Positions 23,142 to 33,516 are shown, counted from the first letter of the stretch. The stretch: DNA of 52,397 nucleotides from Streptococcus oralis (GCF_001578705.1 NZ_KQ969037.1:84993-137389), one strand, 5' to 3'. The notes: generated by a model not told the origin, from the sequence alone. Translations and numbers: made by a program.

Positions 23142-25090
23142 AAATTCAAGACTTATTGAGAAAAGATGTCATGTTGCTGGATTTGCAGGCAACTGAAAAA
23201 ACAGCAGCTATCGAAGAGATGATTAAAAGCCTGGTAGATCACGATTATGTGACGGATTTTGAAATATTTAAAGAAGGAATTTTAGCGCGTGAAGCTCTAA
23301 CTTCCACTGGTTTGGGTGACGGAATTGCTATGCCCCACAGTAAAAACTCTGCTGTCAAAGAAGCAACGGTTCTCTTTGCTAAGTCAAACAAGGGTGTTGA
23401 CTATGAGAGCTTGGATGGGCAACCAACTGACCTCTTCTTCATGATTGCAGCTCCAGAAGGTGCCAATGATACTCACTTGGCTGCCTTGGCAGAATTGTCT
23501 CAATACTTGATGAAAGACGGTTTTGCAGACAAACTTCGTCAAGTAACATCAGCTGACCAAGTCATCGAACTTTTTGACCAAGCTTCAGAAAAAGCTGAGG
23601 AACCTGTTCAAGCACCTGCCAATGAATCTGGTGACTTTATCGTAGCTGTTACAGCTTGTACGACAGGTATTGCCCACACTTACATGGCCCAAGAAGCCCT
23701 TCAAAAAGTAGCTGCTGAAATGGGTGTTGGGATCAAGGTCGAAACCAACGGTGCCAGCGGTGTTGGGAATCAATTGACTGCAGAGGACATTCGCAAGGCT
23801 AAAGCTGTTATCATCGCAGCAGACAAGGCTGTTGAGATGGATCGTTTCGATGGCAAACCATTGATCAATCGTCCAGTTGCAGACGGTATCCGTAAGACAG
23901 AAGAGTTGATTAACTTGGCTCTTTCAGGAGATGCTGAAGTTTATCGTGCTGCTAATGGAGCAAAAGCTGCAACAGCATCTAATGAAAAACAAAGCCTTGG
24001 TGGTGCCTTCTACAAACACTTGATGAGTGGTGTATCACAAATGTTGCCATTCGTTATCGGTGGTGGTATCATGATTGCCCTTGCTTTCTTGATCGACGGA
24101 GCTTTGGGTGTTCCAAATGAAAATCTTGGCAATCTCGGATCCTACCATGAACTAGCTTCTATGTTCATGAAAATTGGTGGCGCTGCCTTTGGCTTGATGC
24201 TCCCAGTCTTTGCAGGTTATGTAGCCTATTCTATCGCTGAAAAACCAGGTTTGGTAGCTGGTTTCGTTGCTGGTGCTATTGCCAAAGAAGGTTTTGCCTT
24301 TGGTAAAATTCCTTATGCCGCAGGTGGTGAAGCAACTTCAACTCTTGCAGGTGTATCATCTGGTTTCCTAGGTGCCCTTGTTGGTGGATTTATCGCAGGT
24401 GCCTTGGTTCTTGCTATCAAGAAATACGTTAAAGTTCCTCGTTCACTTGAAGGTGCTAAATCAATCCTTCTCTTGCCACTTCTTGGAACAATCTTGACAG
24501 GATTTGTCATGCTGGCTGTTAACATTCCAATGGCAGCAATCAACACTGCTATGAATGACTTCCTAGGCGGTCTTGGAGGAGGTTCAGCTGTCCTTCTTGG
24601 TATTGTTCTTGGTGGAATGATGGCTGTCGACATGGGTGGACCAGTCAACAAAGCGGCTTATGTCTTTGGTACAGGTACGCTTGCAGCGACTGTTTCTTCA
24701 GGTGGTTCTGTAGCTATGGCGGCAGTTATGGCTGGAGGAATGGTGCCACCACTTGCCATCTTCGTCGCAACTCTTCTTTTCAAAGATAAATTTACCAAAG
24801 AAGAACGCAACTCTGGTTTGACAAACATCATCATGGGCTTGTCATTTATCACCGAGGGAGCGATTCCATTTGGTGCCGCTGACCCAGCTCGTGCGATCCC
24901 AAGCTTTATCCTTGGTTCGGCAGTAGCAGGTGGACTCGTTGGTCTTGCAGGTATCAAACTCATGGCGCCACACGGAGGAATCTTCGTCATCGCCCTTACT
25001 TCAAATGCCCTACTTTACCTAGTCTTTGTCTTGATTGGAGCAATTGTAAGTGGAGTGGTTTATGGTTACCTACGCAAGCCACAAGCATAA
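23138..25090 (+). CDS. fruA: Fructose PTS transporter EIIABC
   Basis: A 650-residue PTS permease that imports fructose and phosphorylates it at carbon 1. The order is EIIA (1-145, phospho-His H67 in GIAMPHSKN), a short linker, EIIB (about 166-260, phospho-Cys C174 in VTACTTGIAHTYMAQ) and EIIC (about 285-645, with many membrane helices; SFITEGAIPFGAADP is the conserved loop). The domains are complete. It is the last gene of fruRKA and ends at a terminator at 25107-25137. Confidence 0.95.
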   Translation: MKIQDLLRKDVMLLDLQATEKTAAIEEMIKSLVDHDYVTDFEIFKEGILAREALTSTGLGDGIAMPHSKNSAVKEATVLFAKSNKGVDYESLDGQPTDLFFMIAAPEGANDTHLAALAELSQYLMKDGFADKLRQVTSADQVIELFDQASEKAEEPVQAPANESGDFIVAVTACTTGIAHTYMAQEALQKVAAEMGVGIKVETNGASGVGNQLTAEDIRKAKAVIIAADKAVEMDRFDGKPLINRPVADGIRKTEELINLALSGDAEVYRAANGAKAATASNEKQSLGGAFYKHLMSGVSQMLPFVIGGGIMIALAFLIDGALGVPNENLGNLGSYHELASMFMKIGGAAFGLMLPVFAGYVAYSIAEKPGLVAGFVAGAIAKEGFAFGKIPYAAGGEATSTLAGVSSGFLGALVGGFIAGALVLAIKKYVKVPRSLEGAKSILLLPLLGTILTGFVMLAVNIPMAAINTAMNDFLGGLGGGSAVLLGIVLGGMMAVDMGGPVNKAAYVFGTGTLAATVSSGGSVAMAAVMAGGMVPPLAIFVATLLFKDKFTKEERNSGLTNIIMGLSFITEGAIPFGAADPARAIPSFILGSAVAGGLVGLAGIKLMAPHGGIFVIALTSNALLYLVFVLIGAIVSGVVYGYLRKPQA

Positions 25091-25106
25091 AAAAGTATCA
25101 AAATAG

Positions 25107-25137
25107 AAAGATTGTACCATTTGGTGCAATCTTTTTC
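25107..25137 (+). terminator. Terminator of the fru operon
   Basis: AAAGATTGTACCA pairs with TGGTGCAATCTTT with one wobble, followed by T residues. Confidence 0.8.
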
Positions 25138-25141
25138 TCTA

Positions 25142-25170
25142 TTCGAAATGGCTATGAAATATGATATAAT
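25142..25170 (+). promoter_or_regulatory. ftsK promoter, predicted leaderless
   Basis: TATGATATAAT (TATAAT at 25165-25170) is a full TnTGnTATAAT box; TTCGAA (25142-25147) is a possible -35 with 17-base spacing. Only six bases (AGAAGA) separate the -10 from the ftsK ATG, so transcription should start at or next to the start codon. Confidence 0.7.
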
Positions 25171-25176
25171 AGAAGA

Positions 25177-27483
25177 ATGGCAAACAAGAATACTACAAAG
25201 ACAAGACGAAGACCGTCTAAAGCAGAACTCGAAAGAAAACAGGCTATTCAGAGGATGTTGATTTCCTTAGGAATTGCCTTATTATTGGTCATTGCTGCCC
25301 TAAAACTCGGTGCGGCTGGTATCACCCTTTATAATCTCATTCGACTGGTGGTCGGGAGTTTAGCCTATGTGGCCATTGGTGCCCTTCTCATTTATCTTTT
25401 TCTATTTAAATGGATCCGCAAGAAAGAGGGACTTCTGTCAGGATTTCTCTGTATCTTCGCTGGCTTACTCTTGATTTTTGAGGCCTACTTGGTATGGAAA
25501 TATGGCTTGGAGCAGTCAGTTTTAAAAGGAACCTTGGCTCAAGTTCTGACGGACTTGACTGGTATGCGAGTGACTAGCTTCGCTGGTGGAGGCTTACTTG
25601 GTGTTGGACTCTATATCCCCATTGCCTTTCTTTTCTCAAATATCGGCTCCTACTTTATTGGAGTTCTTTTGATTCTAGTTGGGGCACTCTTGGTTAGTCC
25701 TTGGTCTATTTATGATGTTGCAGCCTTTATTGGAGCTCAGTTCAGATCGTTTATGGCAAAACAGGAACAGAGAAAACAGGAACGCTTCATCAAGAGAGAA
25801 GAAGAGAAGGCTCGTCAAGAAGCTGAAGAAGCTGCCAGAATTCAGAGAGAACAAGAAGAACAGGATGCACTACCGCTTCCTCCTGTAGATCCTGAAACGG
25901 GAGAAATCTTATCAGAAGTACCAGACTACGATCTCCCACCAATTCCTGGGGAGGAATGGAGTGAACCGGAGATTATCCTCCCTCAAACTGACTTTGACGT
26001 TCCAGATGTGGAAGAAGACTTTGAGGATGAAGAGGTGCAGGTTGATTTTTCTGCCAAAGAAGCCCTCGAATACAAGCTGCCAAGCTTGCAACTCTTTGCG
26101 CCAGATAAACCCAAAGATCAGTCCAAGGAAAAGAAGATTGTTCGAGAAAATATCAAAATCCTAGAAGAAACCTTTGCCAGCTTTGGTATCAAGGTAACGG
26201 TTGAACGGGCTGAAATTGGACCATCAGTTACCAAGTATGAAGTCAAGCCAGCCGTTGGGGTACGGGTTAACCGCATTTCCAATCTAGCAGACGACTTAGC
26301 GCTAGCTCTAGCAGCTAAGGATGTTCGGATTGAAGCTCCGATCCCTGGAAAATCCCTAGTTGGAATTGAAGTGCCCAACTCTGAGATTGCGACCGTTTCC
26401 TTCCGTGAACTCTGGGAACAGTCTCAAACAAAACCAGAAAATCTCCTTGAAATACCTCTAGGTAAGGCTGTCAATGGAACTGCTCGCACCTTTGACCTTT
26501 CCAAAATGCCCCACTTACTTGTTGCAGGTTCGACAGGATCAGGGAAGTCAGTCGCAGTTAATGGCATTATCGCTAGCATTCTCATGAAGGCAAGACCCGA
26601 CCAGGTCAAGTTTATGATGGTCGATCCTAAGATGGTTGAGTTGTCTGTTTACAATGATATTCCCCATCTCTTGATTCCAGTTGTCACCAATCCACGCAAG
26701 GCCAGCAAGGCTCTCCAAAAGGTCGTGGATGAGATGGAAAACCGTTACGAACTCTTTGCTAAGGTTGGAGTGCGAAATATCGCTGGTTACAATGCTAAGG
26801 TCGAAGAATTTAATAGCCAGTCTGAGTACAAACAAGTACCCCTGCCTTTGATTGTTGTCATTGTGGATGAGTTGGCTGACCTCATGATGGTGGCCAGCAA
26901 GGAAGTGGAAGATGCCATCATCCGTCTCGGACAGAAGGCGCGTGCTGCAGGGATTCACATGATTCTCGCAACGCAGCGGCCATCGGTTGATGTTATCTCT
27001 GGTCTTATCAAGGCCAATGTCCCGTCTCGTGTGGCTTTTGCAGTTTCTTCAGGTACAGATTCACGAACTATCTTGGATGAGAATGGCGCTGAAAAACTGC
27101 TTGGTCGAGGAGACATGCTCTTTAAACCAATTGATGAAAATCACCCAGTCCGTCTGCAAGGATCCTTTATTTCGGATGATGATGTTGAACGCATCGTAAA
27201 CTTCATCAAGGATCAGGCGGATGCGGACTACGATGAAAGCTTTGACCCAGGAGATGTTCCTGAAAATGAAGGAGATGTCTCTGACGGTGAAGCTGGTGGC
27301 GATCCGCTCTTTGAAGAAGCTAAGGCTCTGGTTATCGAGACGCAGAAAGCCAGTGCTTCGATGATTCAACGTCGTTTGTCGGTTGGATTTAACCGTGCAA
27401 CCCGCCTTATGGAAGAACTTGAAATGGCAGGTGTTATCGGTCCAGCTGAAGGAACCAAACCGCGAAAAGTATTGCAACAATAA
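25177..27483 (+). CDS. ftsK: DNA translocase FtsK/SpoIIIE
   Basis: A 768-residue septal DNA pump that clears and segregates chromosome ends at division. The N-terminal region (about 25-190) has four membrane helices. An acidic and charged linker follows (about 195-320), then the RecA-like motor with Walker [12 protein letters not shown] (about 450) and Walker [15 protein letters not shown], and ends in the DNA-reading winged-helix gamma domain (about 700-768, [20 protein letters not shown]). It is shorter than E. coli FtsK and typical of streptococci. The ATG has little or no 5' leader. Confidence 0.95.
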   Translation: MANKNTTKTRRRPSKAELERKQAIQRMLISLGIALLLVIAALKLGAAGITLYNLIRLVVGSLAYVAIGALLIYLFLFKWIRKKEGLLSGFLCIFAGLLLIFEAYLVWKYGLEQSVLKGTLAQVLTDLTGMRVTSFAGGGLLGVGLYIPIAFLFSNIGSYFIGVLLILVGALLVSPWSIYDVAAFIGAQFRSFMAKQEQRKQERFIKREEEKARQEAEEAARIQREQEEQDALPLPPVDPETGEILSEVPDYDLPPIPGEEWSEPEIILPQTDFDVPDVEEDFEDEEVQVDFSAKEALEYKLPSLQLFAPDKPKDQSKEKKIVRENIKILEETFASFGIKVTVERAEIGPSVTKYEVKPAVGVRVNRISNLADDLALALAAKDVRIEAPIPGKSLVGIEVPNSEIATVSFRELWEQSQTKPENLLEIPLGKAVNGTARTFDLSKMPHLLVAGSTGSGKSVAVNGIIASILMKARPDQVKFMMVDPKMVELSVYNDIPHLLIPVVTNPRKASKALQKVVDEMENRYELFAKVGVRNIAGYNAKVEEFNSQSEYKQVPLPLIVVIVDELADLMMVASKEVEDAIIRLGQKARAAGIHMILATQRPSVDVISGLIKANVPSRVAFAVSSGTDSRTILDENGAEKLLGRGDMLFKPIDENHPVRLQGSFISDDDVERIVNFIKDQADADYDESFDPGDVPENEGDVSDGEAGGDPLFEEAKALVIETQKASASMIQRRLSVGFNRATRLMEELEMAGVIGPAEGTKPRKVLQQ

Positions 27484-27484
27484 A

Positions 27485-27522
27485 AAATAGCTTCTTTCCA
27501 AAGCTGGAAGGAAGCTATTTTA
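27485..27522. terminator. Bidirectional terminator after ftsK
   Basis: AAAATAGCTTC and GAAGCTATTTT pair at the base of a long hairpin, with further pairing of TTCCA and TGGAA near the loop. Confidence 0.8.
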
Positions 27523-27526
27523 GTGG

Positions 27527-27955
27527 TTATTGATTGCTTTTGTTTTCGGAACTAGTCGTTTTGGACGAGTTTCCACTATCAGTTGTTTCTTTTGTTGAGG
27601 AAGGTGTAGAAGAATCCTGAGTTGTTGTTTTCTGTTCTTCTTTTTTCTCCTCTTTCGTGTTGGATTGAGGAGTTTCTTCTTGCGGGGTATTTTCTTTAAT
27701 AGAAGTGTTGTCCTTGTTAGGTGTAGTATTTTCCTGAGGGGATTCTTTTTGAATTTCCTTGACAACAGTTGTTTGAGTTGTCGTTGGTTCTTTTTTGTTG
27801 TTTTTGTTATTATCCATAGCGTTCATGATGGTAATAGTAGCGGTAATTAGGCCAAGGATACTACCGATGGTAGCAATCGTTTTTTGAAAGACAGTAAATC
27901 CCTTTTTGATGTGTTCTGTTTTTGATTTATTAGAAGTTCTACGATAGTTAGACAT
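27527..27955 (-). CDS. Small single-pass membrane protein with Ser/Thr/Glu-rich tail
   Basis: A 142-residue protein with a basic N-terminus (MSNYRRTSNKSKTEHIKKG), one membrane segment (about 25-46, containing IATIGSILGLITATITI) and a roughly 95-residue low-complexity tail rich in Thr, Ser, Glu, Lys and Asn. The topology is probably Nin-Cout with an extracellular disordered tail that could insert into the wall. I recall similar streptococcal proteins grouped as DUF6556, without known function. CAAAGGAGAGTATC gives a good start. It is convergent with ftsK. Confidence 0.65.
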   Translation of the reverse strand: MSNYRRTSNKSKTEHIKKGFTVFQKTIATIGSILGLITATITIMNAMDNNKNNKKEPTTTQTTVVKEIQKESPQENTTPNKDNTSIKENTPQEETPQSNTKEEKKEEQKTTTQDSSTPSSTKETTDSGNSSKTTSSENKSNQ

Positions 27956-28092
27956 GATACTCTCCTTTGATTATGATTTATTATACCTCATTTCTTTAAA
28001 AAAATCTTAAAAAAAGAGAAACCTCCCTTTCTTGTCGCAGGTCTCTTTTCGTGATACAATAGAAGGAGTGATTTTAGAAAGCGTGAGAAAAC

Positions 28093-29235
28093 ATGATCTA
28101 CTTTGATAATTCGGCGACAACTAAGCCTTATCCTGAAGCACTTGAAACTTACATGCAGGTCGCTTCAAAAATTGTAGGAAATCCGTCTAGTCTCCATCGT
28201 TTGGGAGATCAGGCAACACGAATTTTAGATGCTTCCCGGCAGCAAATTGCAGATTTGATTGGCAAGAAAAGTGATGAAATCTTCTTTACCTCAGGTGGAA
28301 CAGAAGGAGATAACTGGGTCATCAAGGGTGTGGCCTTTGAAAAAGCCCAGTTTGGCAAGCACATTATTGTGTCAGCTATTGAACATCCAGCAGTCAAGGA
28401 ATCAGCCCTTTGGCTTAAAAGTCAAGGTTTTGAGGTGGATATTGCCCCAGTTGATAGCAGAGGATTTGTGGATGTTGAGGCTCTAGCGAATTTGATACGA
28501 CCTGATACGACTCTCGTCTCCATCATGGCAGTTAACAACGAAATTGGCTCTATCCAACCTATTGAGGCTATTTCGAAACTGTTAGCAGATAAGCCGACCA
28601 TTTCCTTCCATGTTGATGCGGTTCAGGCACTCGCTAAGATTCCGACTGAAAACTATCTGACAGATCGAGTGGATTTCGCAACCTTTTCGAGTCATAAGTT
28701 TCATGGTGTCCGAGGTGTTGGCTTTGTCTATATCAAGTCTGGTAAGAGGATCATGCCTCTTTTAACAGGTGGCGGTCAAGAGGGAGACTATCGTTCGACA
28801 ACTGAAAATGTAGCAGGAATTGCAGCGACAGCCAAGGCTCTCCGTTTGGCTATGGAAAAGTTAGATATCTTTGCTAGTAAGACAGGGCAGATGAAGGCAG
28901 TCATTCGCCAAGCCCTTCTGGATTATCCGGATATTTTTGTCTTTTCAGACGAGGAAGACTTTGCCCCTCATATCCTGACTTTTGGGATTAAGGGTGTTCG
29001 TGGAGAAGTCATCGTTCACGCCTTTGAAGACTATGATATTTTCATTTCCACAACCTCGGCTTGTTCGTCCAAGGCAGGAAAACCTGCGGGTACCTTGATT
29101 GCCATGGGAGTGGATAAAGATAAGGCCCAGTCAGCTGTGCGCCTAAGTCTAGATCTGGAAAATGATATGAGTCAGGTCGAGCAGTTTTTGACCAAGCTAA
29201 AATTAATTTACAATCAAACTAGAAAAGTAAGATAG
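28093..29235 (+). CDS. Cysteine desulfurase (NifS/IscS-like)
   Basis: This pyridoxal-phosphate enzyme takes sulfur from cysteine and forms a persulfide. The 380-residue sequence shows the N-terminal [15 protein letters not shown], the cofactor-binding lysine in [14 protein letters not shown] (about 202) and the active cysteine in [13 protein letters not shown] (about 322), in the short-loop form of NifS-like group I enzymes. thiI lies 8 bp downstream, so its main sulfur acceptor is probably ThiI for 4-thiouridine in tRNA, rather than general Fe-S assembly (the SUF genes are not here). Confidence 0.92.
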   Translation: MIYFDNSATTKPYPEALETYMQVASKIVGNPSSLHRLGDQATRILDASRQQIADLIGKKSDEIFFTSGGTEGDNWVIKGVAFEKAQFGKHIIVSAIEHPAVKESALWLKSQGFEVDIAPVDSRGFVDVEALANLIRPDTTLVSIMAVNNEIGSIQPIEAISKLLADKPTISFHVDAVQALAKIPTENYLTDRVDFATFSSHKFHGVRGVGFVYIKSGKRIMPLLTGGGQEGDYRSTTENVAGIAATAKALRLAMEKLDIFASKTGQMKAVIRQALLDYPDIFVFSDEEDFAPHILTFGIKGVRGEVIVHAFEDYDIFISTTSACSSKAGKPAGTLIAMGVDKDKAQSAVRLSLDLENDMSQVEQFLTKLKLIYNQTRKVR

Positions 29236-29243
29236 GAGCATTC

Positions 29244-30458
29244 ATGCAGTATTCAGAAATTATGATTCGCTACGGAGAGTTGTCAACCAAGGGCAAAAAC
29301 CGCATGCGTTTCATCAATAAACTTCGCAATAACATTTCGGACGTCTTGTCCATCTATCCCCAAGTTAAGGTAATCGCTGATCGCGACCGTGCTCACGCTT
29401 ACCTCAATGGAGCTGACTACACAGCAGTGGCAGAATCACTTAAACAAGTCTTCGGGATTCAAAACTTTTCTCCCGTTTATAAGGTCGAAAAATCTGTTGC
29501 GACGCTTAAGGCTGCTGTCCAAGAGATTATGCAGGACATCTACAAGGAAGGCATGACCTTTAAGATTTCTAGTAAGCGTAGCGACCACAACTTTGAACTC
29601 GACAGTCGTGAACTCAACCAAACACTTGGTGGAGCTGTATTCGAAGCTATTCCAAATGTCCAAGCTCAAATGAAAAATCCTGATATCACTCTTCAGGTGG
29701 AGATTCGTGAGGAAGCTGCTTATCTTTCTTATGAAACCATTCGTGGAGCAGGTGGTTTGCCTGTGGGTACTTCTGGTAAGGGTATGCTCATGTTGTCAGG
29801 AGGGATTGACTCGCCTGTAGCAGGTTATCTAGCCCTTAAACGTGGAGTAGATATCGAGGCGGTTCACTTTGCTAGCCCACCATACACGAGCCCTGGCGCT
29901 CTCAAAAAAGCCCAAGATTTGACCCGTAAATTGACCAAGTTTGGTGGCAATATCCAATTTATCGAAGTGCCTTTTACTGAGATTCAAGAGGAAATCAAGG
30001 CCAAGGCACCAGAAGCTTATTTGATGACTCTAACTCGTCGCTTTATGATGCGCATTACCGACCGTATCCGTGAGGTACGAAATGGTTTAGTTATCATCAA
30101 TGGGGAAAGTCTTGGTCAAGTAGCGAGCCAAACTTTGGAAAGCATGCAGACTATCAACGCTGTGACCAACACTCCTATCATTCGTCCTGTAGTTACTATG
30201 GACAAGTTGGAAATCATTGATATCGCTCAGGAAATTGATACCTTTGAAATTTCTATTCAGCCTTTTGAGGACTGCTGTACTATTTTTGCGCCTGACCGTC
30301 CTAAGACCAATCCTAAGATAGAAAATGCTGAGCAGTATGAAAAACGGATGGATGTCGAAGGTTTGGTTGAGCGAGCAGTAGCAGGGATTATGATTACTAA
30401 GATCACACCTCAAGCTGAAAAAGATGAAGTCGATAACTTGATTGATAATCTCCTCTAA
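29244..30458 (+). CDS. thiI: tRNA 4-thiouridine sulfurtransferase
   Basis: ThiI thiolates U8 of tRNAs, using ATP and sulfur from the adjoining desulfurase. The 404-residue sequence has an N-terminal ferredoxin-like and THUMP region (to about 165) and a PP-loop ATPase with [11 protein letters not shown] (about 185). It lacks the C-terminal rhodanese domain of E. coli ThiI, which is normal for Firmicutes and implies direct sulfur transfer from the desulfurase. TAGGAGC precedes the ATG. Confidence 0.95.
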   Translation: MQYSEIMIRYGELSTKGKNRMRFINKLRNNISDVLSIYPQVKVIADRDRAHAYLNGADYTAVAESLKQVFGIQNFSPVYKVEKSVATLKAAVQEIMQDIYKEGMTFKISSKRSDHNFELDSRELNQTLGGAVFEAIPNVQAQMKNPDITLQVEIREEAAYLSYETIRGAGGLPVGTSGKGMLMLSGGIDSPVAGYLALKRGVDIEAVHFASPPYTSPGALKKAQDLTRKLTKFGGNIQFIEVPFTEIQEEIKAKAPEAYLMTLTRRFMMRITDRIREVRNGLVIINGESLGQVASQTLESMQTINAVTNTPIIRPVVTMDKLEIIDIAQEIDTFEISIQPFEDCCTIFAPDRPKTNPKIENAEQYEKRMDVEGLVERAVAGIMITKITPQAEKDEVDNLIDNLL

Positions 30459-30491
30459 TCAGAAAAACCAGAAGAATTTAGAATATTAAAT

Positions 30492-30540
30492 GAAAAAAGT
30501 TAGTTATTTATCCTTAAAATGGACATTTACTGACTTTTTT
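30492..30540 (+). terminator. Possible terminator after thiI
   Basis: AAAAAGTTAGT pairs with ACTGACTTTTT (one wobble) across a loop of about 24 bases. It overlaps the region upstream of the next promoter's -10 box TGGTATAAT (30551-30559). Confidence 0.55.
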
Positions 30541-30550
30541 TCTATTTTTA

Positions 30551-30559
30551 TGGTATAAT
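30551..30559 (+). promoter_or_regulatory. Extended -10 promoter of the esterase/ATP-grasp genes
   Basis: TGG-TATAAT, about 36 bases before the first gene of the three-gene run (30595-33359). Confidence 0.6.
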
Positions 30560-30594
30560 GAGATAAAATTTTGAATATAGAGAGTTTTCTGACA

Positions 30595-31419
30595 ATGAAT
30601 CATTCCTACTTTTACTTAAAAATGAAAGAACACAAACTCAAGGTTCCTTATACAGGAAAAGAGCGTCGTGTGCGTGTTCTTCTGCCTAAGGATTACGAGA
30701 AAGACACAGACCGTTTTTACCCTGTTGTTTATTTTCATGACGGGCAAAATGTCTTTTACAGCAAGGAATCCTATATTGGACACTCTTGGAAAATTATTCC
30801 AGCCATTAAGCGGAATCCTGATATCAGTCGCATGATTGTCGTTGCTATTGATAATGATGGTATGGGACGGATGAATGAGTATGCGGCTTGGAAGTTTCAA
30901 GAATCTCCTATTCCAGGGCAGCAGTTTGGTGGTAAGGGTGTGGAGTATGCCGAGTTTGTCATGGAGGTGGTCAAGCCTTTTATCGATGAAACCTATCGTA
31001 CCAAAGCTGATCGCCAGCATACTGCTATGATTGGTTCGTCACTAGGAGGCAATATTACTCAGTTTATCGGACTGGAATACCAAGATCGAATTGGTTGCCT
31101 AGGTGTATTTTCATCTGCTAACTGGCTCCACCAAGAAGCCTTTAACCGCTACATCGAGCGTAAGAAATTGTCGTCTGATCAGCGCATTTTCATTTATGTA
31201 GGAACAGAAGAAGCAGACGATACGGACAAGACCTTGATGGCTGGCAATATCAAGCAAGCTTATATCGACTCATCGCTTCGCTATTACCATGATTTGATTG
31301 CAGGTGGAGTAGGCTTGGATAATCTTGTCTTGAAAGTTCAGTCTGGTGCCATCCATAGTGAGATTCCATGGTCGGAAAATTTACCAGACTGTCTCCGATT
31401 TTTTGCAGAGAAATGGTAA
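30595..31419 (+). CDS. Alpha/beta hydrolase, esterase family (first of pair)
   Basis: A 274-residue cytosolic hydrolase of the Fes/esterase-D-like group: YFHDGQNVF in the oxyanion region, nucleophile elbow IGSSLGGN (Ser about 148), a DDTD acid region and HSEIPW with the probable catalytic His. The ATG at 30595 was preferred over an upstream TTG at 30571, which overlaps the likely ribosome site GAGAG. No signal peptide. It leads a run of three genes with a second esterase (20-bp gap) and an ATP-grasp protein, so they probably act on one pathway. Confidence 0.85.
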   Translation: MNHSYFYLKMKEHKLKVPYTGKERRVRVLLPKDYEKDTDRFYPVVYFHDGQNVFYSKESYIGHSWKIIPAIKRNPDISRMIVVAIDNDGMGRMNEYAAWKFQESPIPGQQFGGKGVEYAEFVMEVVKPFIDETYRTKADRQHTAMIGSSLGGNITQFIGLEYQDRIGCLGVFSSANWLHQEAFNRYIERKKLSSDQRIFIYVGTEEADDTDKTLMAGNIKQAYIDSSLRYYHDLIAGGVGLDNLVLKVQSGAIHSEIPWSENLPDCLRFFAEKW

Positions 31420-31439
31420 GTTAAGAAAGGAGAAAGCCA

Positions 31440-32180
31440 ATGCATATTGAAAACCTCAGCCACTGGAGTGGCAATCTTAATCGTGAAATGTACCTCAACC
31501 GTTATGGACATGCTGGGATTCCAGTTGTTGTTTTTGCTTCATCTGGTGGCAGTCACAATGAATACTATGATTTTGGCATGATTGATGCCTGTGCTTCCTT
31601 TATCGAGGAAGGGCGTGTCCAGTTCTTCACTCTATCCAGTGTGGACAGTGAGAGCTGGTTGGCTACTTGGAAAAATGGTCACGACCAAGCAGAGATGCAT
31701 CGTGCCTACGAACGCTATGTGATTGAGGAAGCCATTCCTTTTATCAAGCATAAGACAGGTTGGTTTGATGGCATGATGACGACAGGTTGCTCGATGGGGG
31801 CCTACCATGCACTCAATTTCTTCCTCCAGCATCCAGATGTCTTTACCAAGGTGATTGCTCTCAGCGGCGTTTACGACGCACGTTTCTTCGTTGGCGATTA
31901 CTACAATGACGATGCTATTTACCAAAACTCGCCAGTAGATTATATCTGGAATCAAAACGATGGATGGTTTATCGACCGTTACCGTCAGGCAGAAATCGTC
32001 GTTTGTACGGGCCTTGGTGCTTGGGAACAAGACGGTCTACCATCTTTCTACAAGCTCAAAGAAGCCTTTGACCAGAAACAAATTCCAGCCTGGTTTGCTG
32101 AATGGGGACACGATGTCGCCCACGACTGGGAATGGTGGCGTAAACAAATGCCCTATTTTCTTGGACACCTGTATCTATAA
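31440..32180 (+). CDS. Alpha/beta hydrolase, esterase family (second of pair)
   Basis: A 246-residue hydrolase distantly related to its upstream neighbour. TTGCSMGAYHALNFF holds the nucleophile serine, EIVVCTGLGAWEQDG precedes the acid residue, and WGHDVAHDWEWW carries the likely catalytic His. The family includes enterochelin-esterase-like and antigen-85-like folds. AAAGGAGAAAGCC precedes the ATG. It lies 12 bp before the ATP-grasp gene. The substrate is unknown. Confidence 0.83.
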   Translation: MHIENLSHWSGNLNREMYLNRYGHAGIPVVVFASSGGSHNEYYDFGMIDACASFIEEGRVQFFTLSSVDSESWLATWKNGHDQAEMHRAYERYVIEEAIPFIKHKTGWFDGMMTTGCSMGAYHALNFFLQHPDVFTKVIALSGVYDARFFVGDYYNDDAIYQNSPVDYIWNQNDGWFIDRYRQAEIVVCTGLGAWEQDGLPSFYKLKEAFDQKQIPAWFAEWGHDVAHDWEWWRKQMPYFLGHLYL

Positions 32181-32192
32181 AAGGAGTTGCCT

Positions 32193-33359
32193 ATGAATTA
32201 TCTTGTTATTTCTCCCTACTATCCGCAAAACTTCCAACAGTTTACAATCGAGTTAGCTAATAAAGGCATCACAGTCTTGGGAATTGGTCAGGAGCCTTAC
32301 GAACAACTAGATGAACCTTTGCGCAATAGCTTGACCGAGTATTTCCGTGTGGACAATCTTGAGAACATAGACGAAGTCAAACGTGCAGTTGCCTTTCTTT
32401 TCTACAAGCATGGTCCAATCGACCGCATCGAGTCCCACAATGAATACTGGCTTGAGCTAGACGCAGCACTTAGAGAACAATTCAATGTCTTTGGTGCCAA
32501 ACCCGAAGATCTTAAAAAAACCAAGTTTAAGTCTGAGATGAAGAAACTCTTCCAGAAAGCAGGTGTACCTGTGGTACCTGGTGCTGTTATCCAGACGGAA
32601 GCAGATGTGGATAAAGCAGTGAAAGAAATCGGTCTACCAATGATTGCCAAACCTGATAATGGAGTGGGAGCGGCCGCAACCTTTAAACTTGAAACAGAAG
32701 AAGATGTAAATCACTTCAAGGCTGAATGGGACCATAAAACCGTTTATTTCTTTGAAAAATTTGTCACTTCTAGCGAAATCTGTACCTTTGATGGGTTAGT
32801 GGACAAGGACGGCAAGATTGTCTTTTCAACGACTTTTGACTACGCCCACACACCACTTGATCTCATGATTTATAAGATGGACAATTCCTACTATGTGCTC
32901 AAGGATATGGATCCAAAATTGCGTAAGTATGGTGAGGCCATAGTCAAGGAATTTGGAATGAGAGAACGCTTTTTCCATATCGAATTCTTCCGTGAGGGAG
33001 ATGACTATATCGCCATTGAGTACAACAATCGTCCTGCAGGTGGCTTTACCATTGATGTTTACAATTATGCCCACTCTTTTGATCTCTACCGAGGTTATGC
33101 GGCGATTGTCGCAGGAGAAGAGTTCCCAGCATCAGAATTTGAACCTCAATACTGTTTAGCTACATCACGTCGTGCCAATGCCAACTATGTTTATTCAGAA
33201 GAGGACCTTCTTGCCAAATACAGCCAGCAATTCAAGGTCAAAAAAATCATGCCAGTAGCCTTTGCAGAGCTACAAGGGGATTACCTTTATATGCTGACAA
33301 CTCCAAGCCGTCAAGAGATGGAGCAGATGATTGCAGACTTTGGTCAACGTCAAGAGTAA
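32193..33359 (+). CDS. ATP-grasp domain protein
   Basis: A 388-residue protein with an ATP-grasp fold like carbamoyl-phosphate synthase or biotin carboxylase: a preATP-grasp part (1-110), a lysine-rich KKTKFKSEMKKLFQKAGVPVVPG entry, IAKPDNGVGAAATFKL for ATP binding and HIEFFREGDDYIAIEYNNRPAGG with the metal-binding Glu and Asn. The family makes an acyl-phosphate and links it to an amine or thiol. With two upstream esterases it could build or trim an amide or ester metabolite, but the product is unknown. ATG 32193 follows AAAAGGAGTTGCCT. Confidence 0.82.
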   Translation: MNYLVISPYYPQNFQQFTIELANKGITVLGIGQEPYEQLDEPLRNSLTEYFRVDNLENIDEVKRAVAFLFYKHGPIDRIESHNEYWLELDAALREQFNVFGAKPEDLKKTKFKSEMKKLFQKAGVPVVPGAVIQTEADVDKAVKEIGLPMIAKPDNGVGAAATFKLETEEDVNHFKAEWDHKTVYFFEKFVTSSEICTFDGLVDKDGKIVFSTTFDYAHTPLDLMIYKMDNSYYVLKDMDPKLRKYGEAIVKEFGMRERFFHIEFFREGDDYIAIEYNNRPAGGFTIDVYNYAHSFDLYRGYAAIVAGEEFPASEFEPQYCLATSRRANANYVYSEEDLLAKYSQQFKVKKIMPVAFAELQGDYLYMLTTPSRQEMEQMIADFGQRQE

Positions 33360-33450
33360 GGAATAGGATGAAAGGAGTTTGACTTCTTTTGTCCTTTTCT
33401 TAAAGATACGTTAAATAAAGCGTTTTCCATAGATTCTTTTAGAAAATCGG

Positions 33451-33479
33451 TTGCTAAAAGGCCTAAAAATTGATAGAAT
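33451..33479 (+). promoter_or_regulatory. Promoter of the aquaglyceroporin gene
   Basis: TTGCTA (33451-33456), 17 bases, TAGAAT (33474-33479, with TGA upstream). Confidence 0.65.
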
Positions 33480-33516
33480 AAGGATTGTCTAAAAAAAATT
33501 AAGGAGAATCTATCAA

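Noticed and set aside
24313-24990. Proline-rich reverse-strand frames within fruA
   Set aside because: They mirror the Gly/Ala-rich EIIC helices and have no start signals.
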